Assembly: GCF_030816915.1 (NCBI RefSeq)
Contig: NZ_JAUSYN010000002.1
Location: 6,213,501 to 6,277,500 of the forward strand
From: Streptomyces sp. B3I8
GTDB lineage: Bacteria > Actinomycetota > Actinomycetes > Streptomycetales > Streptomycetaceae
Direction: 5' to 3'
Length of the DNA: 64,000 nucleotides
This document shows, piece by piece, positions 37,533 to 45,594 of this stretch. Each line of letters opens with the position of its first letter. The first letter of the stretch is position 1. The position numbers and the translations under genes are program-made. The notes under the pieces are model-generated. The model had not been told where the DNA came from and ran no database searches. It worked only from the letters and a program-made list of their open reading frames with translations.

Positions 37533-38748
37533 GGAGATCGCTTCCTGACCTGGTGGCGGTCCGTCCCCGGACGGCCGCGACGACGGGTGACTGACGCAGG
37601 GCGAGGGACATCCGCACGAGGTCGCGGGGGCCGTCGTGGGAAGCGGGAGGGGCCGGGTCGGCGGGGGTGTGGCGGGCATCGGCGGCGCCGGCCGCGTCGA
37701 TCATTCTGCCCTCCGGATCGGCGGCCCGGGCCCGCACGGCGGCCGCCACCATCGCCGCGTCGGCCTCGGCCCGCGCCTGCTCCGGGTCCGCACCCGAGGC
37801 CAGCGCCGCGTCCCGGGCGCGCAGGCGCAGCTCGGCGTCGAAGTAGGGGTACAGGCCGAGCATTCCGTCGTGGATGTCGGACTCCCGTTGGATCACCCGG
37901 AGTTCGGCCGGCGACCACCAGGCGATCCGCACGCCCCGGTGCGACCGGGCGGCGACCGGCCGCAGTTCGCGCCACAGGGGGCCGAGCCGGCGGTACGTGG
38001 CCCAGGTCTGCCAGCTGTCCCCGGCCCGGCGGCAGGCCAGCGGGACGCAGAAGCCGACCGCGCTGATCTGCGCCCCCGCGGAGGCCAGCACCGGCGCCCA
38101 GTCACTGCTCAGATAGTCCAGGTCGGCCCCGCGCCACCGGGCGATCACCGCGGTGAACTTGGTCGCCAGGTACGCCAGATTGCACAGATAGCCGACGACG
38201 ATGATGAGCAGCCCGACCCGCAGCCAGCCGCGCACCCGCAGCGCCCAGCGCCCGCACATGATGTTCATCGCGACGCCCGCCACCGTCAGCGCCACCAGGT
38301 AGAGCACGATCAGCTCGCGGATGTACGGCGTGCGCGCGTAGTACGTGTCGAAGTCCCGCAGCCGCTCCACCGGCGCGCTGCCCAGCACGAACAGCGTGAT
38401 CAGGGCGGCGATCACCACGCCGTACCCGGCGATGATCCACCGGTTGACGCGGCGGGTCCGGGCCGGCGGACCGCCGCGCCAGTTGACCATCAGGACGAGG
38501 CAGGACGCGCTGAACGCGCCGAGCAGGCAGTACACCAGTGGCGCCGAGAAGTTCGCGATCCCGGTCCACTCGTTGACCTGTGCGATCGTCGGCGGTGCGG
38601 CGAAGCAGAAGACCAGCCCGGCCAGCGCGAGCAGTACGCACACCGAGCGCAGCAGCGGATCGCGCCACGCGCGCAGCAGCGCGGGCGCCTTCACGGTGAG
38701 CGCCACCGCCATCGCGGCGGAGGGAAGGTAGTAGCCGGAGCCGTCCAT
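37525..38748 (-). CDS. MAB_1171c-type polytopic membrane protein
   Basis: 407 residues. About seven or eight membrane helices in the first ~225 residues (for example WIIAGYGVVIAALITLFVLG and GLLIIVVGYLCNLAYLA), followed by a ~180-residue cytoplasmic domain (SWQTWATYRRLGPLWREL, IHDGMLGLYPYFD). This matches the actinobacterial family annotated as MAB_1171c putative transporters, whose function is not established. Lies 21 bp after the IrrE gene and overlaps the FAD gene. The helix-plus-cytoplasmic-domain layout would also suit a sensor. Confidence 0.8.
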   Translation of the reverse strand: MDGSGYYLPSAAMAVALTVKAPALLRAWRDPLLRSVCVLLALAGLVFCFAAPPTIAQVNEWTGIANFSAPLVYCLLGAFSASCLVLMVNWRGGPPARTRRVNRWIIAGYGVVIAALITLFVLGSAPVERLRDFDTYYARTPYIRELIVLYLVALTVAGVAMNIMCGRWALRVRGWLRVGLLIIVVGYLCNLAYLATKFTAVIARWRGADLDYLSSDWAPVLASAGAQISAVGFCVPLACRRAGDSWQTWATYRRLGPLWRELRPVAARSHRGVRIAWWSPAELRVIQRESDIHDGMLGLYPYFDAELRLRARDAALASGADPEQARAEADAAMVAAAVRARAADPEGRMIDAAGAADARHTPADPAPPASHDGPRDLVRMSLALRQSPVVAAVRGRTATRSGSDLHE

Positions 38749-38769
38749 CGTGTCGGTGCGTCAGTCCCC

Positions 38770-39333
38770 TCAGCCCTGTGGCCCGCGGTAGCCCAGCGAC
38801 GCCTCGATGCGGCCGGCCAGATCGTCACGGCGCGCAGGGCCCCGCATGGGCGAACCGGCCAGCCACCTGCGGCACTTGCTGGCCAGCAGCAGACCGAAGC
38901 TCTCGGCGTCCTTCTCGTGCGCCAGGTCGAACCGGGTGCGGGCGGCCACCGAGTGGACGGTCACCGACTGGACGGTGGCCTGCAGGTCGGCGGTGTCACT
39001 CAGTAATCGCGCGGCGACGGCGGCGCCCTCCACGTGATGCCCGTGGTGTCCGGCACTCATGTGCCACAGCTCGTGGCCCAGAATCACCAACTGGTGGTCG
39101 GGGGCGGTGCGTTCCTCGACGACGACGAGGTCCTGCTCGGCCATGTCCAGCCACAGCCCGCTGGCCGTGCCGGGCGGGAAGACGGCGGTACGGAACCGCA
39201 CGGGCCGGCCGCGCCGCCGGCTCATGCCGGAGCACAGCGCCGCGTACAGCGCGGCGGGATCCGCCGGCGCCGGGAGCGTGAGCTCCGCGACGAGTTCGCC
39301 GCACAGACGGCGCATGTCCCTGCCAATCCCCAT
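38770..39333 (-). CDS. ImmA/IrrE-type metallopeptidase with a TTA codon
   Basis: 187 residues. The zinc-protease motif HELWH is at residues 87-91 in ILGHELWHMSAGH. ImmA/IrrE proteins cleave a partner XRE-type repressor in mobile elements and Deinococcus; the partner here would be the XRE gene 28 bp upstream. Leu110 is encoded by TTA (complement of 39004-39006), so translation should need the bldA tRNA, tying the system to late growth. ATG 39333 follows GGGGGAG. Confidence 0.86.
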   Translation of the reverse strand: MGIGRDMRRLCGELVAELTLPAPADPAALYAALCSGMSRRRGRPVRFRTAVFPPGTASGLWLDMAEQDLVVVEERTAPDHQLVILGHELWHMSAGHHGHHVEGAAVAARLLSDTADLQATVQSVTVHSVAARTRFDLAHEKDAESFGLLLASKCRRWLAGSPMRGPARRDDLAGRIEASLGYRGPQG

Positions 39334-39361
39334 GGTCGGTCTCCCCCTTCCCCCTCCCGGC

Positions 39362-40102
39362 TCAGGACTCGGGCCGCTTGACGCTCTCCAGGAGCATGTC
39401 CAGCCACTCCGCGACCTTGTCGCGGTGCTCGTCGGTGGGCAACTGCGCGGCCCGCCAGGCGATGCCGCGCACGCCGTGGTCCAGCAGCAGCCGCTCCAGC
39501 GGATCGTGCCCGGCGGCGGGCGGAGCGCCCGCGGCGGCCTCTCCCGCGAGGGGTGCGCCCTCCCGCTCCGTACGGGCCCGGTCGGCGCCCACCTGGGCGG
39601 CGGGGCCCGCGCCCTCCCGGTCCGCGAGCTGCTGGAGCAGCTCCTGCTCGACGTGCTGGAGGGCGGTGGCGAGGGCGTCCGGGTCGTCGGCGGTCAGGAA
39701 ACCGGCGTGCACGCGGAAGAAGCGCTGGATGGCGTCGCAGTGCTCCATCGTGGGGCGGCGGTCACCGTTGATCAGCGCGCCCGCCTGCTGCCGTGACATG
39801 CCCGCGCCGTCCGCGATCTCCTGCTGGGTGTACTTGCGACCGTTCGGTTTCAGCCGGGTGCGGCGCAACAGGTCCAGCCGCCGCAGGAACCGGGCCTGCA
39901 GGTCGGGTTCGCCCGCGGGACGCCCCGCGAGCAGCGCCTTCACCACGGAGTCCGGGACGCCCGACGCCGCGGAGAGCCGGCTGGTGTCGAACACCTGGGC
40001 GTGCGGCACGCCGAGGCGGTCGGCGAGGGCGGTGACCCGGGTCACGACGGCCGGCAGCGGACCCGTGGCCGTGGCGCCCGGAACCTCGAAGCCATCCGTC
40101 AC
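39362..40102 (-). CDS. XRE family transcriptional regulator
   Basis: 246 residues. HTH at about residues 88-118 (YTQQEIADGAGMSRQQAGAL, NGDRRPT), preceded by an N-terminal ~85-residue helical part and followed by an acidic linker and a C-terminal helical region. GTG at 40102 has GGGAG at good spacing; a GTG five codons earlier does not. First gene of the four-gene operon; a 22-bp palindrome lies 133 bp upstream. Predicted repressor cleaved or released through the IrrE-like protease. Confidence 0.85.
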   Translation of the reverse strand: MTDGFEVPGATATGPLPAVVTRVTALADRLGVPHAQVFDTSRLSAASGVPDSVVKALLAGRPAGEPDLQARFLRRLDLLRRTRLKPNGRKYTQQEIADGAGMSRQQAGALINGDRRPTMEHCDAIQRFFRVHAGFLTADDPDALATALQHVEQELLQQLADREGAGPAAQVGADRARTEREGAPLAGEAAAGAPPAAGHDPLERLLLDHGVRGIAWRAAQLPTDEHRDKVAEWLDMLLESVKRPES

Positions 40103-40234
40103 CGACCCAACTCCCACGTCTCTCAGGCCGTTTCCTCAGCGCGCTCCCAGGAAGGCCGGGTATGAACAGGGGCGACCCGTGCCGGGTGTCCCGAACCCCC
40201 GGAGAGTAACGGCTCTTTCGAACCCGCATCCAGG

Positions 40235-40256
40235 TCTCGCCACAACTGTGGCGAGA
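40235..40256. promoter_or_regulatory. 22-bp palindrome, probable XRE operator
   Basis: TCTCGCCACA-AC-TGTGGCGAGA: 10-bp perfect arms around AC. It lies in the 294-bp gap between the XRE start (40102) and the MmyB-like start (40397). A TTGACA at 40291-40296 with GAGGAT 18 bp later is a possible rightward promoter. Confidence 0.65.
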
Positions 40257-40396
40257 TCCGGCCGTCCATGGCCCGAGAATGCCACGATAGTTGACATGCG
40301 TCGGCGGTCCCCCCGAGGATCGGGGCTCCGCGTGACGGCGGGTGAGCGGGACCGGCCGCAGAGTGCGGGACCCAGGGCAAGAGGGGTGACCTCCCG

Positions 40397-41041
40397 ATGG
40401 TGCAGCAGGCAGGGGGACAGCGGTCGGCGTCGCGGTCCGTCCCCGGGCGTCCCGTTTCCCCCGGCGTTCGCGCGTATCTGCGGGACTACGCGGCGCTGTT
40501 GGAGTCCACGCCCTTCCCGTCGGTCCTCCACGACCACCGCTGGGACGTCGTGCTCGCCAACTCCGCGTACGAGGAGCTGTTCGCGGAGGTCTCCCCGCAC
40601 CCCACGGCCATGCCGGGCGACAACCTGCTGCGGTTCGTGCTGTTCCATCCGGACGCGGGGCGGGTGCTCGGCGAGCACGAGTCGAGCTGGTGCCTGCCGA
40701 TGCTCGCCGACTTCGCGTCAGCGGTGGAACGGCACGGACCCGACCGTGGCTTGCAGGCGATCAGGCGGGAGATCGCGCAGGACCCCATCATGGACGTCGC
40801 CTACCGGCACGGGGTGCCGCACTGGCTGCGGGTGGCGGGGGCGGAGGCGGGTGAGCCCGACGGGGCGGTGCGGCCGTTGCACCACCCGGACCCCCGGTGG
40901 GGCGGAGTGTGCCGGGTCGTGGGGGAGACGCCGCGGACGTTGCGGGAGGCGGGGTACGCGCGGTTGACGCTGGTGTTGCGGGAGGCGGCGGGGCGGGCGG
41001 GAGCGGCCCGGCTGAGGGTCGTCCCGGCCACGGAGGGCTGA
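40397..41041 (+). CDS. MmyB-like ligand-binding domain protein without HTH
   Basis: 214 residues matching the PAS-like C-terminal domain of MmyB regulators: YLRDYAALLESTPFPSVLHD, NLLRFVLFHPDAGRVL, and the final HHPDPRWGG segment. Full-length MmyB proteins have an XRE HTH in front; here the protein starts right at the domain with a normal ATG and GAGGGG upstream. It is divergent from an XRE gene, so the DNA-binding and sensing halves may be encoded separately. Ligand (fatty acid-like in the family) inferred. Confidence 0.78.
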   Translation: MVQQAGGQRSASRSVPGRPVSPGVRAYLRDYAALLESTPFPSVLHDHRWDVVLANSAYEELFAEVSPHPTAMPGDNLLRFVLFHPDAGRVLGEHESSWCLPMLADFASAVERHGPDRGLQAIRREIAQDPIMDVAYRHGVPHWLRVAGAEAGEPDGAVRPLHHPDPRWGGVCRVVGETPRTLREAGYARLTLVLREAAGRAGAARLRVVPATEG

Positions 41042-41060
41042 ACGCCCTCCGGCTCCCCCC

Positions 41061-41392
41061 TCACGAGAGCTGGGCCCCGGCTCCGTCGACGTTCAGGTCG
41101 CCGACGGCGCCGGGGCCCCGGGGCCGGTTCGGGCGGGAGCCCCCTGGCGGGCGGGACGCCTGGGAGCTCGGGGGCGCCTGTGGGTGGGCGGGTGCGGGTT
41201 CGACGACGGGCCCGGTGCCCCGGCCGTACATCCCGGCGGTGTCGAAGAAGGCGACGCCCGGTCGTGGGCGCGGCGGAGGGCGGCGACGCCGGCCTCCGCG
41301 TCGGTGGGTCCGTAGGCCATCGTCAGGCCCATCGCGCCGTAGCCGATCGCCGCGACCTCCAGGCCCTGGCTTCGAAGCGTCCGGTTCTGCAT
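41061..41392 (-). pseudogene. Frameshifted, truncated aldo/keto reductase
   Basis: ATG at 41392 with GGAGGAGCACACC upstream begins a normal AKR N-terminus (TLRSQGLEVAAIGYGAMGLT, YGPTDAEAGVAALRRAHD). At about 41265 the frame shifts, and GVAFFDTAGMYGRGTGPV (with the catalytic Asp and Tyr) continues in another frame. The remaining two-thirds is absent. Intact start signals suggest recent decay. Confidence 0.75.
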
Positions 41393-41612
41393 GGTGTGCT
41401 CCTCCGGAAGGAACCGCCAAGTGACTCATCGATGAAAGGCCCTTGTGCGCGGTACGCCTCGCGCGTCCTGTCGCCGGGTCGAACGACGCTGTTGGGCACG
41501 CCTGCCGGCATGACCCTCTGGACCGGGGCAGCCCCCAGCCGTGTCCTCCTGGTGCGGAGTCGCCTTCGCCCGTGCGGGGCGGGGCTGCCGGGGCGGTTCA
41601 CGGACGGTTGTG

Positions 41613-41913
41613 TCAGTGCGTCGCGGCGGTCAGCCCGGCGCGGTGGATCCGGGTGTGCTCGGCGACGCGCCGGCCGAGGTGGCGGGCGGTGTTCAGGTCT
41701 GCGTCATGGACCTCGGGTGTGTCGTTGAAGCTCTGTGCGCCGGCGCCGAGGTAGAAGCCGAGGCGGTTGTGGTCCTGGGGGCTGGACGTGGTGGTGTTCC
41801 AGCCCGGCAGGAGGTTCAGGCTCACCCAGAGCATTCCGTGCTGGGCAGCCAGGAGCGAGAGGTACTGCAGGGTGTGCAGCTTGTCCCCGCTCATGGAGCC
41901 GGAGTTGGTGAAT
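41613..41913 (-). pseudogene. C-terminal half of flavodoxin-type NAD(P)H:quinone reductase (WrbA-like)
   Basis: Reads GGFTNSGSMSGDKLHTLQYL, then HGMLWVSLNLLPGW, TSSPQDHNRLGFYLGAGAQS and a natural stop after DLNTARHLGRRVAEHTR. The FMN-binding N-terminus is missing: homology ends abruptly at ~41913, where a TetR fragment begins on the other strand. Confidence 0.75.
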
Positions 41914-42521
41914 CCCCCGCGCTCTACAGGATGTTCGACGACAAGGACGGACTCCTGGCCGAGCTGGCCGCCTACGGGTTCGAGAGGTATCTGGCCGAGA
42001 AGCGGGAGGCGCTGGCGCTGACCCCGGACGACCCGGTGGCAGACCTCTATCGCGGCTGGGACCTGCACGTCGACTTCGGACTGCGGCACCCCGCGTTCTA
42101 CATGCTCATGTACGGCACTGTGCGGCCCGGGCGGCGGCCCCCCGCCGCGGACGAGGCGCACGCCCTGCTGGTGAGACTGCTGCGCCGCGTGGCCGAGGCC
42201 GGGCGCCTTCGGATTCCTGTGGGACAGGCGACCCGCGTCATCCACGCGGCGACGACGGGTGCCACGCTGGCACTGATCGGCGAAGCGCCCTCGCAGCGGG
42301 ACCTGACCACTTCGGCGCGGCTGCGGGACACCGTCATCGCCTCCGTCACCACGGGCGAGCTCGTCTCGTCCGGGTCGGACCTGGCCTCGCGCGCGCTCGC
42401 CCTCGACGCGGCACTGGAAACCGCGCTCACCATCGGGCCCCCTGTCGCGGAGGCCGCGGTGCCCCTGAGAGCCACGGAGACAGCTCTGCTGCGCGAATGG
42501 CTGCAGCATCTGGCAGGCTGA
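41914..42521 (+). pseudogene. TetR family regulator lacking its HTH
   Basis: Homology starts at PALYRMFDDKDGLLAELAAYG, the last turn of a TetR HTH, and continues through the whole ligand domain (DLYRGWDLHVDFGLRHPAFY, VIHAATTGATLALI) to a normal stop. No start codon or helix 1-3 precedes it. It abuts the WrbA-like fragment with no space, consistent with one deletion that removed both 5' ends and the divergent promoter. Confidence 0.75.
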
Positions 42522-42929
42522 ACCGGACGCGTGCGGACCAGGGCCGGGCTCGGGCGTCCGGCCGCCGGCGCGGCCCAGGACGCGACCGGCGGCCGGACTG
42601 TCCGGCTTCGCGGCTGGACGCCCGCGTACGGCCGGCGTCGCTGACCGCGCCGACTGCCTGTGAGCCTTTCGCTCGGCCGGCCCGAGGCGGACTTTCGCCC
42701 CGCGGACCCCGGCCGCGCGCCCCGCAGGGCCCCGGTCCCGAAGGGTGCCAGGGCCTTCGGCCGCCTTCGTCCTCGTCGTTTTGGACGTTGTCCGGCGGGG
42801 GCCCGCAAGCGGCGCGGGGGACCGCGCGGCAAGCCGCAGCGGACCCGCACCCGCCCACGTACCGGTTACCGCCCACCCCCTCTCCGGGGGCGCGGGGAGC
42901 TCCGCCCCCGTCGGGCGCGCCGCCAGGCT
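42522..42929. other. Intergenic region, no gene seen
   Basis: About 400 bp after the TetR fragment. Frames here give only Arg/Pro/Gly-rich noise. A GGGGGCGCGGGGAGCTCC stretch near 42887 resembles half of the REP-like element found at 25800 and 62716. No convincing hairpin or conserved protein. Confidence 0.55.
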
Positions 42930-42977
42930 TTGCGTAGCGTTGCGCAAGCTGCTTGCGCGGCTTGCGTTATCCTTGCG
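42930..42977. promoter_or_regulatory. LacI-type operator region: five TTGCG half-sites and a 17-bp palindrome
   Basis: TTGCG begins at 42930, 42940, 42953, 42962 and 42973, roughly one per helical turn. GCGCAAGC-T-GCTTGCGC (42942-42958) is a perfect palindrome. TATCCT at 42968-42973 is followed by 7 bp and then the ATG at 42981, with no ribosome site, so the LacI gene is probably leaderless and autoregulated. Resembles the TTGC-type sites of Streptomyces MalR. Confidence 0.65.
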
Positions 42978-42980
42978 GGC

Positions 42981-43982
42981 ATGACACGTCGTCTCGCCGA
43001 GGTCGCGAAAAAGGTCGGGGTCAGTGAAGCCACCGTCAGCCGCGTGCTGAACGGAAAGCCGGGGGTGTCCGAGGCCACCCGGCAGTCCGTGCTGTCCGCC
43101 CTCGACGTCCTCGGGTACGAGCGCCCCACCCAGCTCCGCGGCGAACGCGCCCGCCTCGTCGGTCTCGTCCTCCCCGAGCTGCAGAACCCGATCTTCCCGG
43201 CGTTCGCCGAGGTGATCGGCGGCGCCCTCGCACAGCTCGGCCTGACCCCCGTGCTGTGCACGCAGACCAAGGGCGGCGTCTCCGAGGCCGACTACGTCAC
43301 CCTGCTGCTGCAGCAGCAGGTCTCCGGCGTCGTCTTCGCCGGCGGTCTGTACGCCCAGGCCGACGCCCCGCACGACCACTACCGCCAGCTCGCCGAGCGC
43401 AACATCCCCGTCGTCCTGGTGAACGCCGCCATCGCCCGCCTCGGCTTCCCCGCCGTCTCCTGCGACGACGCCGTCGCCGTCGAGCAGGCCTGGCGCCACC
43501 TGGCCTCCCTCGGGCACGAGCGGATCGGCCTGGTCCTCGGCCCCGCCGACCACATGCCCTCCGCGCGCAAGCTCGCCGCCGCCCGCGCGGTGGCCGGCGA
43601 CGCGCTGCCCGACGACGCCGTCGCCCGCGCCATCTTCTCCATCGAGGGCGGCCACGCGGCCGCGACCAAGCTCATCGACCGCGGCGTCACCGGGTTCATC
43701 TGCGCCTCCGACCCGCTCGCCCTCGGCGTCATCCGTGCCGCCCGCCGCCGCAGGCTGGACGTCCCCGGCGACATCTCCGTAGTCGGTTACGACGACTCCG
43801 CGCTGATGAACTGCACCGAACCGCCGCTGACCACCGTGCGCCAGCCCATCGACGCCATGGGCAAGGCCGCCGTGGAGCTGCTCAACGCGCAGATCGCGGG
43901 CACCTCCGTCCCCGCCGACGAACTGCTGTTCGAGCCGGAACTGGTGGTGCGCGGTTCTACCGCGCAGGCCCCTCGATCCTGA
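42981..43982 (+). CDS. LacI family repressor of the alpha-glucan operon
   Basis: 333 residues. HTH at the N-terminus (RLAEVAKKVGVSEATVSRVL) with hinge, then a periplasmic-binding-protein-like sensor (LVGLVLPELQNPIFPAF, DISVVGYDDSALM, PLTTVRQPIDAMG). No Shine-Dalgarno before the ATG; see operator entry. It precedes and reads in the same direction as the ABC/GH13/GH87 genes, the order known for Streptomyces malR-malEFG-aglA. Inducer is likely an alpha-linked glucose oligosaccharide; which linkage is inferred from the GH87 gene. Confidence 0.88.
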   Translation: MTRRLAEVAKKVGVSEATVSRVLNGKPGVSEATRQSVLSALDVLGYERPTQLRGERARLVGLVLPELQNPIFPAFAEVIGGALAQLGLTPVLCTQTKGGVSEADYVTLLLQQQVSGVVFAGGLYAQADAPHDHYRQLAERNIPVVLVNAAIARLGFPAVSCDDAVAVEQAWRHLASLGHERIGLVLGPADHMPSARKLAAARAVAGDALPDDAVARAIFSIEGGHAAATKLIDRGVTGFICASDPLALGVIRAARRRRLDVPGDISVVGYDDSALMNCTEPPLTTVRQPIDAMGKAAVELLNAQIAGTSVPADELLFEPELVVRGSTAQAPRS

Positions 43983-44235
43983 CCATCGTCGAATCGATTC
44001 ACTCGACAGCAGCTCAGATCCACGCGCCTGTCGAATAATTGCAAAGTTCGCGCGATGTATTGCGCGGCCCCTCTCCCGGTGCTTGAGTGTGCGTCGCCAG
44101 ACACGGGTGGTACGGACCACGCGTGGTCGCGCACGGCGCAACGCATCGTCGAGACGGACGGTGACACGCGCCGCGACCACGCACGTTCCGTACCCCTGTG
44201 GGCCTTTCCACGCTCCTGCCCAAAGGGGTCCACCG
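43983..44235. promoter_or_regulatory. Promoter region of the solute-binding-protein operon
   Basis: 253 bp with no gene. GAATCGATTC (43991-44000) is a perfect palindrome. ATTGCAAAG and TATTGCGCGG near 44038-44069 repeat the TTGC-type half-sites found upstream of the LacI gene, so the same repressor probably binds here. AAAGGGG before 44236 is the ribosome site of the next gene. Confidence 0.5.
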
Positions 44236-45588
44236 ATGACACGCACCGGGTTCCGCCGTACCTTCGTCGCGATCGGCGTCTGTTCCCTCGCCTCCCTCGC
44301 CGTCACCTCCTGCGGCTCGAACGACGACGACGCGGCGGGCGGCAAGACCCGCATCACCGTCAACTGCGAGCCGCCGAAAAGCGCCAAGGTCGACCGGAAG
44401 TTCTTCGAGGAGGACATCGCGTCCTTCGAGAAGAAGAACCCGGACATCGACGTCGTCGCCCACGACGCCTTCCCCTGCCAGGACCCCAAGACCTTCGACG
44501 CCAAACTCGCCGGCGGCCAGATGGAGGACGTGTTCTACACGTACTTCACCGACGCGCGGCACGTCGTCGACATCAAGCAGGCCGCCGACCTCACCCCGTA
44601 CGTCAAGGACCTGAAGAGCTGGCCCACCCTGCAGAAGCAGCTCAAGGACATCTACACCGTCGACGGCAAGGTCTACGGCATTCCGCGCACCGGCTACTCG
44701 ATGGGCCTGATCTACAACAGGAAGCTGTTCGAGAAGGCCGGACTCGACCCGGACACGCCCCCGGCCACGTGGGAAGAGGTCCGCGCCGACGCCAAGAGGA
44801 TCGCCGCGCTCGGCAACGGCACCGTCGGCTACGCCGACTACAGCGCCCAGAACCAGGGCGGCTGGCACTTCACCGCCGAGCTGTACTCCCAGGGCGGCAA
44901 CGTCGTCGGCGCCGACGGCAAGAAGGCCACCGTCGACACGCCCGAGGGCCACGCCGTGCTGCGGAACCTGCACGACATGCGCTGGAACGACGACTCCATG
45001 GGCAGCAAGCAGCTCCTCGTCATCAACGACGCCCAGCAGATGATGGGTTCGGGCAAGCTCGGCATGTACCTCGCCGCCCCCGACAACATCCCGATCCTGG
45101 TCAAGGAGAAGGGCGGCAACTACAAGGACCTCGCCCTCGCGCCCATGCCCGGGGGCAAGGGCACCCTCATCGGCGGCGACGGCTACATGTTCAACAAGAA
45201 GGACAGCCCCGCCCAGATCCGCGCCGGCCTCAAGTGGCTGGAGCACATGTTCCTCACCCCCGGCGACGGCTTCCTCGGCGACTACGCCCGCGCCAAGAGG
45301 AACGACGCCCCCGTCGGCCTGCCCGAGCCGCGCCTGTTCACCGGAGCCGCCGACGCCAAGGACCAGCAGGTCAAGAAGGCCGACGCCAATGTCCCCGTCG
45401 AGAACTACGAGAGCTTCCTCAAGGGCAACCAGACCCTGGAGATGAAGATCGAGCCGCCGCAGGCCCAGCAGCTCTACTCCGTCCTCGACGGCGTCGTCTC
45501 CGCCGTCCTCACCAAGAAGGACGCCGACATCGACCAGCTTCTCAAGGAGGCCTCCGGGAAGATCGACGGCATCCTCGCCCGGGGCTGA
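44236..45588 (+). CDS. Sugar ABC transporter substrate-binding lipoprotein
   Basis: 450 residues. Signal peptide with lipobox SLAVTSC, so it is lipid-anchored outside the membrane. Family 1 (MalE-like) binding-protein pattern: ITVNCEPPKSAKVDRKFF, VDGKVYGIPRTGYSMGLIYN, KLGMYLAAPDNIPILVK. ATG 44236 with AAGGGG upstream. Six bases separate it from the first permease gene. Probably binds nigero- or malto-type oligosaccharides given the linked enzymes. No ATPase gene is present; Streptomyces carbohydrate importers commonly share MsiK. Confidence 0.9.
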   Translation: MTRTGFRRTFVAIGVCSLASLAVTSCGSNDDDAAGGKTRITVNCEPPKSAKVDRKFFEEDIASFEKKNPDIDVVAHDAFPCQDPKTFDAKLAGGQMEDVFYTYFTDARHVVDIKQAADLTPYVKDLKSWPTLQKQLKDIYTVDGKVYGIPRTGYSMGLIYNRKLFEKAGLDPDTPPATWEEVRADAKRIAALGNGTVGYADYSAQNQGGWHFTAELYSQGGNVVGADGKKATVDTPEGHAVLRNLHDMRWNDDSMGSKQLLVINDAQQMMGSGKLGMYLAAPDNIPILVKEKGGNYKDLALAPMPGGKGTLIGGDGYMFNKKDSPAQIRAGLKWLEHMFLTPGDGFLGDYARAKRNDAPVGLPEPRLFTGAADAKDQQVKKADANVPVENYESFLKGNQTLEMKIEPPQAQQLYSVLDGVVSAVLTKKDADIDQLLKEASGKIDGILARG

Positions 45589-45594
45589 CGGCAG

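Noticed and set aside
38770..40102. Prophage or integrative-element immunity module
   Set aside because: XRE plus ImmA/IrrE suggests this, but no integrase, att site, structural or transfer gene occurs nearby.
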